64,000 nt of DNA from Streptomyces odontomachi (GTDB taxonomy: Bacteria; Actinomycetota; Actinomycetes; Streptomycetales; Streptomycetaceae): contig NZ_JAMJWG010000018.1 in the NCBI RefSeq assembly GCF_024435355.1, forward strand, positions 168,684-232,683, in the 5' to 3' direction. Below, in pieces: positions 35,175-43,523 of this stretch (the stretch's first letter is position 1; every line of letters begins with the position of its first letter). A program made the translations under genes and the position numbers. The notes under the pieces were generated by a model. That model made no database searches. It was given only the letters and a program-made list of their open reading frames with translations, and had not been told where the DNA came from.

Positions 35175-35828
35175 GTGCCGCACTACCAGCCACCCGACCG
35201 CCTCACCGGCACACCCGGCAAGGCGGTCCTGCCGCGCGGCACCCTGCTCCACCGCGTGCACCGCTCCCACCGCCCCGCCGATGCCTTCAACCCGCGCCCC
35301 GCCCACTGCCTGTACGGTGGCGGCCGGTTCGACGGCACCTCCTGCGCCCCGTACCCGTACCTCTACGCCGGGCTCGGCGTGGCCGCCGCCCTCTGCGAAA
35401 CCCTCGTGCGCGACCTGGAGTTCGAACCCTCGGGCGGCCCCCGTCTGCTGACCCGTGCCGCCGTCGAGGGCCGCCGGCTCACCGCACTGCGCCTCACCAC
35501 GGACCTGACCGTCCTGCCCCTGCTGGACGGTCGCGACCTCGCCGCCGTCCACCAGGACCCCTGGTTGATCCACACCGAGGCGCGTGACTACGCGTACACC
35601 CGCGACTGGGGTCACTGGATCCGCCGCCACACCGAGCCCTGGGCCATGGGCTTCCTGTGGCCGTCGAAGCGCGAACCCGGCGAGCGCGCCCTGGTCCTCT
35701 TCGGTGACCGCTGCCCGCCCGGCGCCCTGCGCGTCGAGCCGGACTCCGCCCTCGACCTGGACGGGCCGGCCGGCCGGGAGTGGCTCGATGCGGCTCTGGA
35801 GCCGTACCACGTCCGTCTCGCGCCGTGA
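35175..35828 (+). CDS. RES domain toxin, NAD+ phosphorylase family
   Basis: 217 residues, GTG start preceded by AAGGAGG at 35158-35164, a strong ribosome site. RES features are visible in order: RGTLLHRVHRS (Arg near 27-30), GGRFDGT (Arg51), LYAG (Tyr64) and ALCETL (Glu75), i.e. the arginines, tyrosine and glutamate used in NAD+ binding and catalysis. RES toxins such as MbcT degrade NAD+ by phosphorolysis to nicotinamide and ADP-ribose-1''-phosphate and stop growth. The partner antitoxin is directly upstream and overlapping logic is conserved. The C-terminal half (TRDWGHWIRRHTEPW) completes the domain. Convergent with the caspase gene downstream. Confidence 0.85.
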   Translation: MPHYQPPDRLTGTPGKAVLPRGTLLHRVHRSHRPADAFNPRPAHCLYGGGRFDGTSCAPYPYLYAGLGVAAALCETLVRDLEFEPSGGPRLLTRAAVEGRRLTALRLTTDLTVLPLLDGRDLAAVHQDPWLIHTEARDYAYTRDWGHWIRRHTEPWAMGFLWPSKREPGERALVLFGDRCPPGALRVEPDSALDLDGPAGREWLDAALEPYHVRLAP

Positions 35829-35916
35829 ATCCGACACCCTTCCCGGACGTCGCGTACCACTCCCCGGCCTGCTGAAGGAGCCTCTGCGTGGCCAGCCGCG
35901 CCGGCCTGGTTCGAGA

Positions 35917-37902
35917 TCACGTACCGGGCCGGTGCCCGTCCCCGGCGGGACGTACCCGTATCCCGGCCGGGATGCGGGTACGCAAGGGGATGGTCCGAAC
36001 GGCCCAGCGGGCCAGCGCCGCGGTGCCGGAGGGCCGGCCGAGGTCCCGGTGGCTGGACGGCGGCCCGAAGCGCAGCACCTCGGACGGCTCGGCCGCGGCG
36101 CCGCGGCCCTCCGGTCGGGACGGGTCGCACGGGTCGAGGCAGAACGGCAGGGTGTTCAACTCCGACTCGGCGACCACGAGTTTCAGCCAGTCACGTGCTT
36201 CGGCACCCGGTTCCTCCCTGGCCGACGGCACGCTCAGCTCCACGGCTGCGCCGTCCAAGGCGAAGCCCGTGCCGCCCGGCCCGATCCAGTGCCCTGGGAA
36301 GAGCAACGGGTGGGCGGCGTAGCTGTCGGTGAGGTCGAGCAGGAGGCACCACAGCGGCCGTCGGGCCCGGTTGTGCAGGCGGATCGACACCAGCGGCCGA
36401 TGTGGTCCCCTGTCGTCCCAGCCGTCGTACGAGCAGACGATCTCCCCGCTGCCGTCCGGCGCCAGGGCAGGGCCGGCCGGGCAGTGCCAGGGCACGATCT
36501 CCAGCGACACGGAGGTGTCCAGGACGGACGGCCCCGAGCCCAGCTCTCGCAGCCGGTGCCAGTGGGCGAGGTGGGCCAGGCAGTCGACGACCCGCCGTGC
36601 GTCCGCCGGGCCGACCAGCGGCAGCGAGCCGAGGAGCGGGGTCCCGTCCCGGCTCAGCAGCCTGACCGTGCCGTTCTGGACCACGGCCTGCACATGGAGC
36701 GCTGACCAGTTCTGCGGATCGTCGGCGACCCGCAGCAAGGGTGAGGGACGTCCGCCCGAGCCGTGTCCGGCAATCGCCTCCCGCAGCAGGGCTGCCCGGT
36801 CCGTGGCGTCCGCCCTGATGCTCACCGCGGCCGGCGGCGAGGCCAGCGCGGACACCGCGACGGGGTAGACCCGCGCCCGGTCCGGTGTCCACCCGACCGG
36901 TTCGGCCAGCGTCCGCTCCGCCAGCACCGTGTGCGCCCGCAGCAGGCCGCCGTCCGCGCCGTCGACCGGGGCGAACTCGGTGCCTTCGGCACCCTGCCCG
37001 GTCCGCAGGCCGTGCACGGCTCCGCAGTCGACTTCCCAACCGGCGGGCCCGTACCGCAACAGGTGATCGCCGGCCGCACCGGTGACCGGGCCGCCCAGGA
37101 ACGGCCGGTCGGCCGCGCCACCGGTCCCTGCCGGTTGCAGCACCGGTTGCTGGCTCCGCACGGCGCGGCGCACCCGTGCGTCCGCCGCCACGAGCAACTG
37201 CCGATAGGAGACGCCGGGCCCGGCCGCACGGACCGCTTCGAGCAGGGAGTGGGTGAAGATCCCGTGCCGCCGGCCCCCGCACCAGTCCTCGTACGCGTAC
37301 TGGTCCAGCCGGGTCGCCGCGAGAAGAAGGTGCCGTTGCGGCCGGGCACCGGTCGCCGCGTCGCGCGACTGCGCGCCGTGCCGTGTACCGGGCAACCGTG
37401 GGGACGGTTCCCTCCGGCTGCGCGGTGGCGCGTAGCGCACGGTCAGGTCCGGTGCAGTGTCGGCGTTCCGTGTTGCGCCGCCCGAGAAGCAGCAGTCGAG
37501 CACGGCCACCGTCTCAGCGCCGCGCGCCGCGACGCCGTCCAGGAGGGTTCCCAGCCGCTTGTCCAACAGGTCCCCGTCGTAGCACACGAGTGCCTGGTTC
37601 ATCCCGGTCGCTTCGAGGAGCAGGTCCGCGCCCGACGCCGGCAGTTGCCTGCCATGCCCGGAGAACCAGAACAGCGCGGTGTCGCCCTCACCCGCCTGCC
37701 CCATGAAGTCTGTTATCGCGGCCTCGACCGCGGCGGTCGTCGCCTCCGCCTCCGCCAGGGTCAGCACCCGCGCCGCGCCGCCGCCGCGTTCCTCGATCAG
37801 GCGACGGGCCGCGTCGATGTCGTTGACACAACCGGTCAGCCCACCGGCGATGTCGGGCGGATAGCTGTTGACGCCCACGAGAAGGGCGTGGATGTGCCCC
37901 AT
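35917..37902 (-). CDS. Caspase-like (metacaspase-type) peptidase with large C-terminal region, copy 1
   Basis: 661 residues, ATG at 37902 (MGHIHALLVGVNSY). The N-terminal C14 peptidase domain (1-~240) has the catalytic His83 in FWFSGHG and Cys138 in LDCCFSGG. The C-terminal ~400 residues are a beta-rich region, shared with the paralogue at 41563-43512 (HLLRYGPAGWEVDCG here, HLLRADRPNSWQVDCG there). There is no signal peptide. It faces convergently towards RES and divergently from the Hsp70 gene. Caspase-like peptidases in such neighbourhoods act as proteolytic effectors of regulated cell death; that role is an inference here. The long ORF extends upstream to 38139, but coding similarity starts at 37902. 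Confidence 0.87.
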   Translation of the reverse strand: MGHIHALLVGVNSYPPDIAGGLTGCVNDIDAARRLIEERGGGAARVLTLAEAEATTAAVEAAITDFMGQAGEGDTALFWFSGHGRQLPASGADLLLEATGMNQALVCYDGDLLDKRLGTLLDGVAARGAETVAVLDCCFSGGATRNADTAPDLTVRYAPPRSRREPSPRLPGTRHGAQSRDAATGARPQRHLLLAATRLDQYAYEDWCGGRRHGIFTHSLLEAVRAAGPGVSYRQLLVAADARVRRAVRSQQPVLQPAGTGGAADRPFLGGPVTGAAGDHLLRYGPAGWEVDCGAVHGLRTGQGAEGTEFAPVDGADGGLLRAHTVLAERTLAEPVGWTPDRARVYPVAVSALASPPAAVSIRADATDRAALLREAIAGHGSGGRPSPLLRVADDPQNWSALHVQAVVQNGTVRLLSRDGTPLLGSLPLVGPADARRVVDCLAHLAHWHRLRELGSGPSVLDTSVSLEIVPWHCPAGPALAPDGSGEIVCSYDGWDDRGPHRPLVSIRLHNRARRPLWCLLLDLTDSYAAHPLLFPGHWIGPGGTGFALDGAAVELSVPSAREEPGAEARDWLKLVVAESELNTLPFCLDPCDPSRPEGRGAAAEPSEVLRFGPPSSHRDLGRPSGTAALARWAVRTIPLRTRIPAGIRVRPAGDGHRPGT

Positions 37903-38217
37903 ACGTCCAGTGTCGCAGCGGTTGCCCCGGCAGCGCGGAAGAGAAGAGGGCGAGAAACGGTCGTGTTCCGGTTCATCGTCGGTCACCCGGTCCTGAGCGA
38001 TGGTGCCGGGCCCTCCTCCTGATGCACCATCGAGGTCCATCCGTGCCCGACCAGCGCAGGCATGACGATCCGCCTTCCCGACCCGCCCGGCGGGGGCGAG
38101 GCGCAATCGGCCGAGAAGCGACGGGGAGCAGGCCGGCAACGGGTCTCATGCGGTCAACTGTCCCTCAAATGGGCATTGTTGGCATGTAGATGTTCATGCT
38201 CATAAGGGGGAGCAGTA
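37903..38217. promoter_or_regulatory. Divergent promoter region between caspase copy 1 and Hsp70
   Basis: 315 bases without a gene; both transcripts must start here. A short inverted repeat GCATG/CATGC (38182-38186, 38195-38199) and AT-rich bases lie just before the Hsp70 ribosome site (AAGGGGG, 38204-38210). No HrcA CIRCE or HspR HAIR-type repeat is recognised, so this Hsp70 is probably not under classical heat-shock control. Confidence 0.45.
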
Positions 38218-39837
38218 GTGACGCGTGTGGTGGGCATTGACCTCGGGACGACCTACTCTGCCGTGGCGGTCGCGGACCGCTCGGGCAGCCCGTCCATCGT
38301 CCGCAACCGAGAGGGCGAGAACATCACTCCGTCCGTGGTGATGTTCCAGGGCGACACGGTCGTCGTCGGCTCCCAGGCGAAACGCTCCGTTGCGACGGCC
38401 CCCGATCACGTGGTGCAGTTCGTCAAGCGCTACATGGGCGAGGCCAACCCGATCTACCACTCGGAGTCCGGCACACCATACCGGCCCGAGGAGATCTCCG
38501 CGCTGCTGCTCAAACGCCTCAAGGAGGACGCCGAGATGATGCTCGGCGAGCCGGTCGAACAGGCGGTCATCACCGTTCCCGCGTACTTCGACGACGTGCG
38601 GCGCAAGGCGACGCAGGACGCCGGGCGGCTCGCCGGGCTCCAGGTGCTGCGCATCGTCAACGAGCCCACCGCGGCCGCGCTCGTCTACGGCCTCGACCGG
38701 TCCTCCGCCGACCGCGAGGAGGGCGGTGAGGACGGCGGGAGGATCGGCATCGTGCTCGTCTACGACCTGGGCGGCGGCACCTTCGACGTCACGGTCATGC
38801 GGATCGAGGACGGCGACTACACGGTGATCGCCACCGACGGCGACCGCAACCTCGGCGGCTTCGACTGGGACGGCATGCTGATGAGCCACCTCAACGACGC
38901 GTTCATGGCGGCCGGCGGCCCGGACCTCACCGAGGACAGCGGCCTCCAGGCCGAGCTGCGTGACAAGGCGGAGATCGCCAAGCGGACCCTGTCCACCACC
39001 GAGCAGGCCGTCGTGATGCTCTCCGCCGGCGGCCGGCACGAGCAGATCCGGGTGACACGCGAGAAGTTCGAGGAGATCAGCGCCGAGCTGCTCGATCGCA
39101 CCCGCATCATCACCGAGGGCGTGCTGGAGGAAGCCCAGCTCGGCTGGGCCGACATCGATCGATTGCTGCTGGTCGGCGGCTCCACCAGGATGCCCATGGT
39201 GCACGAGCTGATCCGGCGGCTCTCCGGCCGGGAGCCGGAGCGCGGCATCGCCCAGGACGAGGTGGTGGCGCTCGGCGCCGCGCTGGTCGCGCTGGACGCC
39301 GCGGTGCGTGCGGAGGACGCGCAGGAGAAGCGGAAGTACGTCGGGCCCGGGGCGAGCACCGAGTCCACTCCGGGCAACGGCCTGGCCCGTCTCACCAAGG
39401 GGAAGGTGAAGTCCATCAAGGACGTCACCTCGCAGTCCCTCGGCATGATCGCGACCCGTACGGAGAACCACGACCTGCACTACAACGCGGTGATCATCCC
39501 GCGGAACACACCGGTGCCGACCAAGAAGAGCGACGTCTTCTGCACCCTGATCGACCACCAGACCAAGTTCAGGGTGCAGGTGACGGAGGGCGAGGGCGAG
39601 GACCTGGACTATGTGAGGACGGTCGGGGAGAGCACCATCGACATCCCGTCGTACCCGAAAGACGCGCCGTTCGAGGTGTTCTACGCCTACGACGTCGACG
39701 GCATCATCCACGTCGAGGTAAAGGACCTCACCACGGGCAAGTGGCTCGGGGAGTTCGAGGTCGAGCGCCCTGACAACCTGGCCGAGGCCGAGTTCGCCGA
39801 GCTCACCGACCGTGTCGCCAGGGTGTCGACCCTCTAG
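38218..39837 (+). CDS. Hsp70 (DnaK-like) chaperone without the C-terminal lid
   Basis: 539 residues, GTG start after AAGGGGG. Nucleotide-binding domain motifs are GIDLGTTYS (6-14), the PAYFDD segment, VYDLGGGTFDV and VGGSTRMPMV; the substrate-binding beta domain follows (SLGMIATRT, NAVIIPRNTPVPTKK). The protein ends right after the beta sandwich and lacks the helical lid and tail of a 610-640-residue DnaK, so it probably binds its client weakly or permanently open. A charged insertion (RSSADREEGGEDGG) is present near residue 165. The gene heads a tight series: J-like TPR protein, GrpE, caspase and CHAT protease. It is not the housekeeping dnaK operon (no hspR or dnaJ partner). Confidence 0.92.
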   Translation: MTRVVGIDLGTTYSAVAVADRSGSPSIVRNREGENITPSVVMFQGDTVVVGSQAKRSVATAPDHVVQFVKRYMGEANPIYHSESGTPYRPEEISALLLKRLKEDAEMMLGEPVEQAVITVPAYFDDVRRKATQDAGRLAGLQVLRIVNEPTAAALVYGLDRSSADREEGGEDGGRIGIVLVYDLGGGTFDVTVMRIEDGDYTVIATDGDRNLGGFDWDGMLMSHLNDAFMAAGGPDLTEDSGLQAELRDKAEIAKRTLSTTEQAVVMLSAGGRHEQIRVTREKFEEISAELLDRTRIITEGVLEEAQLGWADIDRLLLVGGSTRMPMVHELIRRLSGREPERGIAQDEVVALGAALVALDAAVRAEDAQEKRKYVGPGASTESTPGNGLARLTKGKVKSIKDVTSQSLGMIATRTENHDLHYNAVIIPRNTPVPTKKSDVFCTLIDHQTKFRVQVTEGEGEDLDYVRTVGESTIDIPSYPKDAPFEVFYAYDVDGIIHVEVKDLTTGKWLGEFEVERPDNLAEAEFAELTDRVARVSTL

Positions 39838-39851
39838 TCGGAACCGCAGCG

Positions 39852-40988
39852 ATGACGACTGACACCCCCGCCGACTACTACGCGGAGTTCGGCATCGACC
39901 GGTCGGCGACCACGAACGAGATCTCCCGGCTCCTCGACCGGGCCTTCCGTACCTGGTCGAGCCGGGCCAGTCTGGCCCCCGACGCCACGAAGCGGCGGGA
40001 GGCCGAGGACAGGGTCGAGTTGGTCCGCCAGGCACGGTGGGATCTGCTCGACCGCGCACGGCGCGCGGCCTACGACCACAAGCTGGCCACAGCGCGCCAG
40101 CGCCCCAGCTCAGAGCAGCGCAAGGAGCCGGCACCCGAGCCACAGCCGGACCCGCCCCACCTTCGGGACTGGGTCGGTCAGGCGCGCGCCAGGCTCGACC
40201 GGAAAGACTATGAGGGCGCGCTGTACGAGCTGCGGCAGGCCGTGTACCACGACGACGAAAACGGCGACGCCTGGCAGCTGCTCGGTTGGCTCCACCTCAA
40301 GCTGGGTGAGCCGCGGGAAGCGTTGCAAGAGTTCCTGCGGGCCCTGCCGCACTTCCCCCACGAGGCCCTCATCCGTGCCTTCATCGCCCATACCCACGAG
40401 CAGCTCGGCGACTCGTCCACGGCCGCCTCCTGGTACCTGGCGGCGGCCCGACTCGTGCCGCACGACGCCGACGCCCAGGTGATGGCCGCCGACAGCCTCC
40501 ACCGGGCCGGGCGCCACGACGAGGCGCTGAGCACCTACGAGCAGGCCCTGGCCAGGCGACCGAGCGACCGCACCATCCGTGATCGGATCGGCCGGATCTG
40601 GTCGCTGCGCGCTGAGGGGGCCATGGTCTGGCACCCGGTCCGGATGCAGTACGTCATCGCCTCGGCCGACAGCGTCCCGGTGGTCACGCACTGCGTGGAA
40701 CAGGCGCTGGCCGCCGGCGTCTCGGACCCCGAGCTCGTACAGCAGCTCAACACGTACCGGCTGGAAGCCGGCACGGCACTGGCCAGGACGTGGCACTGGC
40801 GCCGGGGCACGGGTCCGGTCGTGATCCTCTGCGCCATCGTGATGTTCATGCCCGAGGACGCGTTCCACCTGCTGGGTCTGGCCGGGGTCCTGGGACTGCC
40901 GATCGCCATGGGCCTCAAGCCGCGCTGGAAGCACACCTACGACGACGTGGCCCCGTATCTCGGGCCGCAGGCAGGGAGGTTCCCATGA
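39852..40988 (+). CDS. Degenerate J-domain protein with TPR repeats and membrane anchor
   Basis: 378 residues, ATG 14 bases after the Hsp70 stop. Residues 8-78 follow the J-domain layout (YYAEFGIDRSATTNEI, a helix RAFRTWSSRA, helix III RQARWDLLDRARRAAYD) but the HPD tripeptide between helices II and III is missing. Residues ~105-265 are TPR repeats (GDAWQLLGWLHLKLGEPREAL, DADAQVMAADSLHRAGRHDEAL). A hydrophobic segment at about 322-352 (VVILCAIVMFMPE, LGLAGVLGLPIAMGL) predicts a membrane anchor near the C-terminus. HPD is needed to stimulate Hsp70 ATPase, so this protein would recruit rather than activate the Hsp70. Its stop overlaps the grpE start (ATGA). Confidence 0.8.
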   Translation: MTTDTPADYYAEFGIDRSATTNEISRLLDRAFRTWSSRASLAPDATKRREAEDRVELVRQARWDLLDRARRAAYDHKLATARQRPSSEQRKEPAPEPQPDPPHLRDWVGQARARLDRKDYEGALYELRQAVYHDDENGDAWQLLGWLHLKLGEPREALQEFLRALPHFPHEALIRAFIAHTHEQLGDSSTAASWYLAAARLVPHDADAQVMAADSLHRAGRHDEALSTYEQALARRPSDRTIRDRIGRIWSLRAEGAMVWHPVRMQYVIASADSVPVVTHCVEQALAAGVSDPELVQQLNTYRLEAGTALARTWHWRRGTGPVVILCAIVMFMPEDAFHLLGLAGVLGLPIAMGLKPRWKHTYDDVAPYLGPQAGRFP

Positions 40989-41566
40989 CCACGCAACCGC
41001 CGCTGCCGCCCCAACCGGCAGAGCCGCCCGACACCCACCTGGTGGAGCAGCCCGGACCGCCGCCGGACCAGGGGCAGGACCCGGCGCGGGACCCCGACCC
41101 GTTCGCCGTCGTGGCCGACGCGGTCGACGGCATGCGCGAGGAGTTGGCCGCGCTCGGTGACCAGTTCCGCCGTCGGCTGCTCAACGACCGGGAGACCCGC
41201 CGCAGCCTCGACGGGCTGCTGACCGAGCTCGATCACGCGCGCAGGGCAGCCGAGGGCCGCATCGTGCAGCCCCTCCTGTACGACCTCGTGCTCCTCGTCG
41301 ACCGGGTTGAGCGGCAGGCCGCGCAGGACGACGCGTTCGCCGCATCCGTGGCCATGGAGCTGCTGGCCCTCCTGGAGAAGTACGGCACTACCCGTATCCC
41401 CGCCGCGGTCGGCCCGTTCGACCCCGAAACCCAGGAGGCCATCGGGACGACCCACGCGCCCTCCCCGGAGCAGAGCGGGGACGTCGCCGAAGTGGTGCGA
41501 CACGGCTATCGGGCGGGCGAGCGCATCGTGCGCCCGCAGCAGGTCCGCGTCTACACCGACCGGTGA
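40985..41566 (+). CDS. grpE: GrpE-like nucleotide exchange factor
   Basis: 193 residues, ATG overlapping the previous stop. After a Pro-rich N-terminus (about 1-35) there is the GrpE long helix and the domain with VDRVERQAAQD, LLEKYGTTRI and the final beta part ending GHGYRAGERIVRPQQV-like, as in GrpE (GYRAGERIVRPQQV here). GrpE releases ADP from Hsp70 and so restarts its cycle. The stop overlaps the next gene start (GTGA), linking it to the caspase gene. With the Hsp70 and J-like genes it forms a dedicated chaperone set. Its identity with the core GrpE is lower in the N-terminal part, but the hallmark C-terminal motif is convincing. Confidence 0.88.
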   Translation: MTTQPPLPPQPAEPPDTHLVEQPGPPPDQGQDPARDPDPFAVVADAVDGMREELAALGDQFRRRLLNDRETRRSLDGLLTELDHARRAAEGRIVQPLLYDLVLLVDRVERQAAQDDAFAASVAMELLALLEKYGTTRIPAAVGPFDPETQEAIGTTHAPSPEQSGDVAEVVRHGYRAGERIVRPQQVRVYTDR

Positions 41567-43512
41567 GCGACGGCCGGATGCGCACCGTCTACGCCCTGCT
41601 CACGGGCGTCAACGCCTACCCCGCCGACCGATGCACACCGCTCGAAGGCTGCCTCAACGACGTGGTGGCCGCCGAGGAACTGCTGCGCGGGCGCGCCGGC
41701 AGACGGCTGCAACCGATCACGTTGCTGGACGCCGACGTCACCGTGGCCGCGGTCGAGGCGGCCATCCGGGACCACCTCGGTCGTGCCGGCCCCGGGGACA
41801 CGGCACTGTTCTGGTTCTCCGGCCACGGCACCGAACTGCCCGCCGTCGAGCGGCTCCACCTCGACGTCGAGGCGACCGGCCGCAACCAGGCCCTCGTCTG
41901 CGTGGACGGCCTGCTCGTCGACAAGCGCCTCGGTGCACTCCTCAACGAGGTGGCCGCGGGCGGCGCCCACACGGTCGCGGTCCTCGACTGCTGCTACGCC
42001 GGAGGTGCCACCCGCGGCCGGCTCCTCACCCCGCGCTTCGTGCCACCCGACCCGGCCTGGCTCGCGGCTGCGGCACGTGACGCCGTCCTTCCCGAGCGGC
42101 CGGCCAGGCACGTGCTGCTCGCCGCCGGCCAGCTCGACGAGCCCGCCTACGAGGTCCGGCGCGACGGTCGGACGCACGGCCTGTTCAGCCACGCCCTGCT
42201 GGATGCGCTGCGTACGGCGGGCGCCACGACGACGTACCGCGAGCTGCACGCCACCACGACGTCCCGGGTGCAGGTCTCCTGCGCCTACCAGCGACCGGCA
42301 CTGCTGCCCACGCAGCCCGGTGGGGTCGCCGACCAGCCGTTCCTGGGCGGCGCCGTGGGCCGCCGGCCCAGTCCGCATCTGCTGCGGGCAGACCGGCCGA
42401 ACAGCTGGCAGGTCGACTGCGGCACGGGCCACGGCCTGCCGCCGGGCCGGGGCACCGAGTTCCGGGTGCTCCGGTCGGGCGATCGTGGCCCGGCGGCGGC
42501 CGCGGGGCGGGCGGTCAGGGCGGTGGCCGTGGGCCCGGAGCACACCCACGTCGAGCCGGTGGACTGGGTGCCCAGCGCGGCAGAGGTCTACCCGGTGGCC
42601 CTGTCCGCACTGGCCGTGCCGCCCGCCTCGGTCGTCCTGTCCGCACCCGACGGTCCCGCCGCGGCACGACGCACGCTGGAGCGTGCGATCTCGGAAGCCG
42701 GGCCCGATGGCGGCCCCTCCCCGTTGTTGCGTATTGTCGGTCGGCCGGAGGAGGCCGGCGATCTGCTGTTCCGGGTCGAGCTGCGCGGGGGACGGGCACA
42801 CATCCTGCGGCGCGACGGCTCCGCGTTCGTCCACCCGCTGCCACTGGCCGTGCCCGAGGACCGGAACCGCCTCGCGGCCTGCCTCGTCCACCTGACCCGC
42901 TGGCACCAGCTACGTGACCTCCAGGCGCCGCACTCTGCGTTGACGGGGCAGGTGCAGCTGGAGATCACCCCGTGGGGCAGCGACGTCCCGCTATTTCCCG
43001 GCGGCAACGGAGAGATCGTCTGCCGGTACGGCCTCGGCGCCGCCGGCCCCACACCGCCGCTCGTCTCCGTGCGGATCCGGCACCGGGCCGCCACGGGCCG
43101 TCGGCTGTGGTGCCTGTTGCTCGACCTCACCGACAGTTACGCCTCGGACACCGGGCTCTTCGACGACGGTCGCTTCGTCGGCCCCGGCCACACCGGCTAC
43201 GCGCTGGACAACCGGCCCGTCCAGCTGTCCCTCCCGCCGCACCGGGCACCGCGGCCCGGTGCGCTCGTACAGGACTGGCTGAAGCTGATCGTCTGCGAGG
43301 GCGAGCTGAACACCGTGCCCTTCCACCTCGACCGCTGGGACCCGCTGGCACCGCTCGGCAGCCGGCGGGCTTCCCCCCGGCACACGCATGGGGTGCTACG
43401 TCTCGACCCGCCGGAACGCAGCCACAGGGACGCCCGCCCGGCCGAGCCGGGCGGTCCGGGCCAGTGGGCCACCCAGACGCTCCCGATACGCACCGTCGTG
43501 CCCCCGTGGTGA
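41563..43512 (+). CDS. Caspase-like peptidase with large C-terminal region, copy 2
   Basis: 649 residues, GTG overlapping the grpE stop. The N-terminal caspase domain has His88 (FWFSGHG) and Cys144 (LDCCYAGG). The C-terminal ~400 residues resemble those of copy 1, including HLLRADRPNSWQVDCGTGH, the LLDLTDSYA element and a C-terminal EGELNTVPFHLD/ESELNTLPFCLD match. Thus the two genes are paralogues placed head-out around the Hsp70 set. The C-terminal region may be the target-recognition or partner-binding part for the chaperone. The stop is 11 bases before the CHAT gene and shares its ribosome-binding region. No signal peptide. Confidence 0.88.
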   Translation: MSDGRMRTVYALLTGVNAYPADRCTPLEGCLNDVVAAEELLRGRAGRRLQPITLLDADVTVAAVEAAIRDHLGRAGPGDTALFWFSGHGTELPAVERLHLDVEATGRNQALVCVDGLLVDKRLGALLNEVAAGGAHTVAVLDCCYAGGATRGRLLTPRFVPPDPAWLAAAARDAVLPERPARHVLLAAGQLDEPAYEVRRDGRTHGLFSHALLDALRTAGATTTYRELHATTTSRVQVSCAYQRPALLPTQPGGVADQPFLGGAVGRRPSPHLLRADRPNSWQVDCGTGHGLPPGRGTEFRVLRSGDRGPAAAAGRAVRAVAVGPEHTHVEPVDWVPSAAEVYPVALSALAVPPASVVLSAPDGPAAARRTLERAISEAGPDGGPSPLLRIVGRPEEAGDLLFRVELRGGRAHILRRDGSAFVHPLPLAVPEDRNRLAACLVHLTRWHQLRDLQAPHSALTGQVQLEITPWGSDVPLFPGGNGEIVCRYGLGAAGPTPPLVSVRIRHRAATGRRLWCLLLDLTDSYASDTGLFDDGRFVGPGHTGYALDNRPVQLSLPPHRAPRPGALVQDWLKLIVCEGELNTVPFHLDRWDPLAPLGSRRASPRHTHGVLRLDPPERSHRDARPAEPGGPGQWATQTLPIRTVVPPW

Positions 43513-43523
43513 AGGAAGTCCGC

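Noticed and set aside
38182..38199. Possible heat-shock (HAIR/CIRCE) element upstream of Hsp70
   Set aside because: The inverted repeat has only 5-base arms and does not match either consensus.
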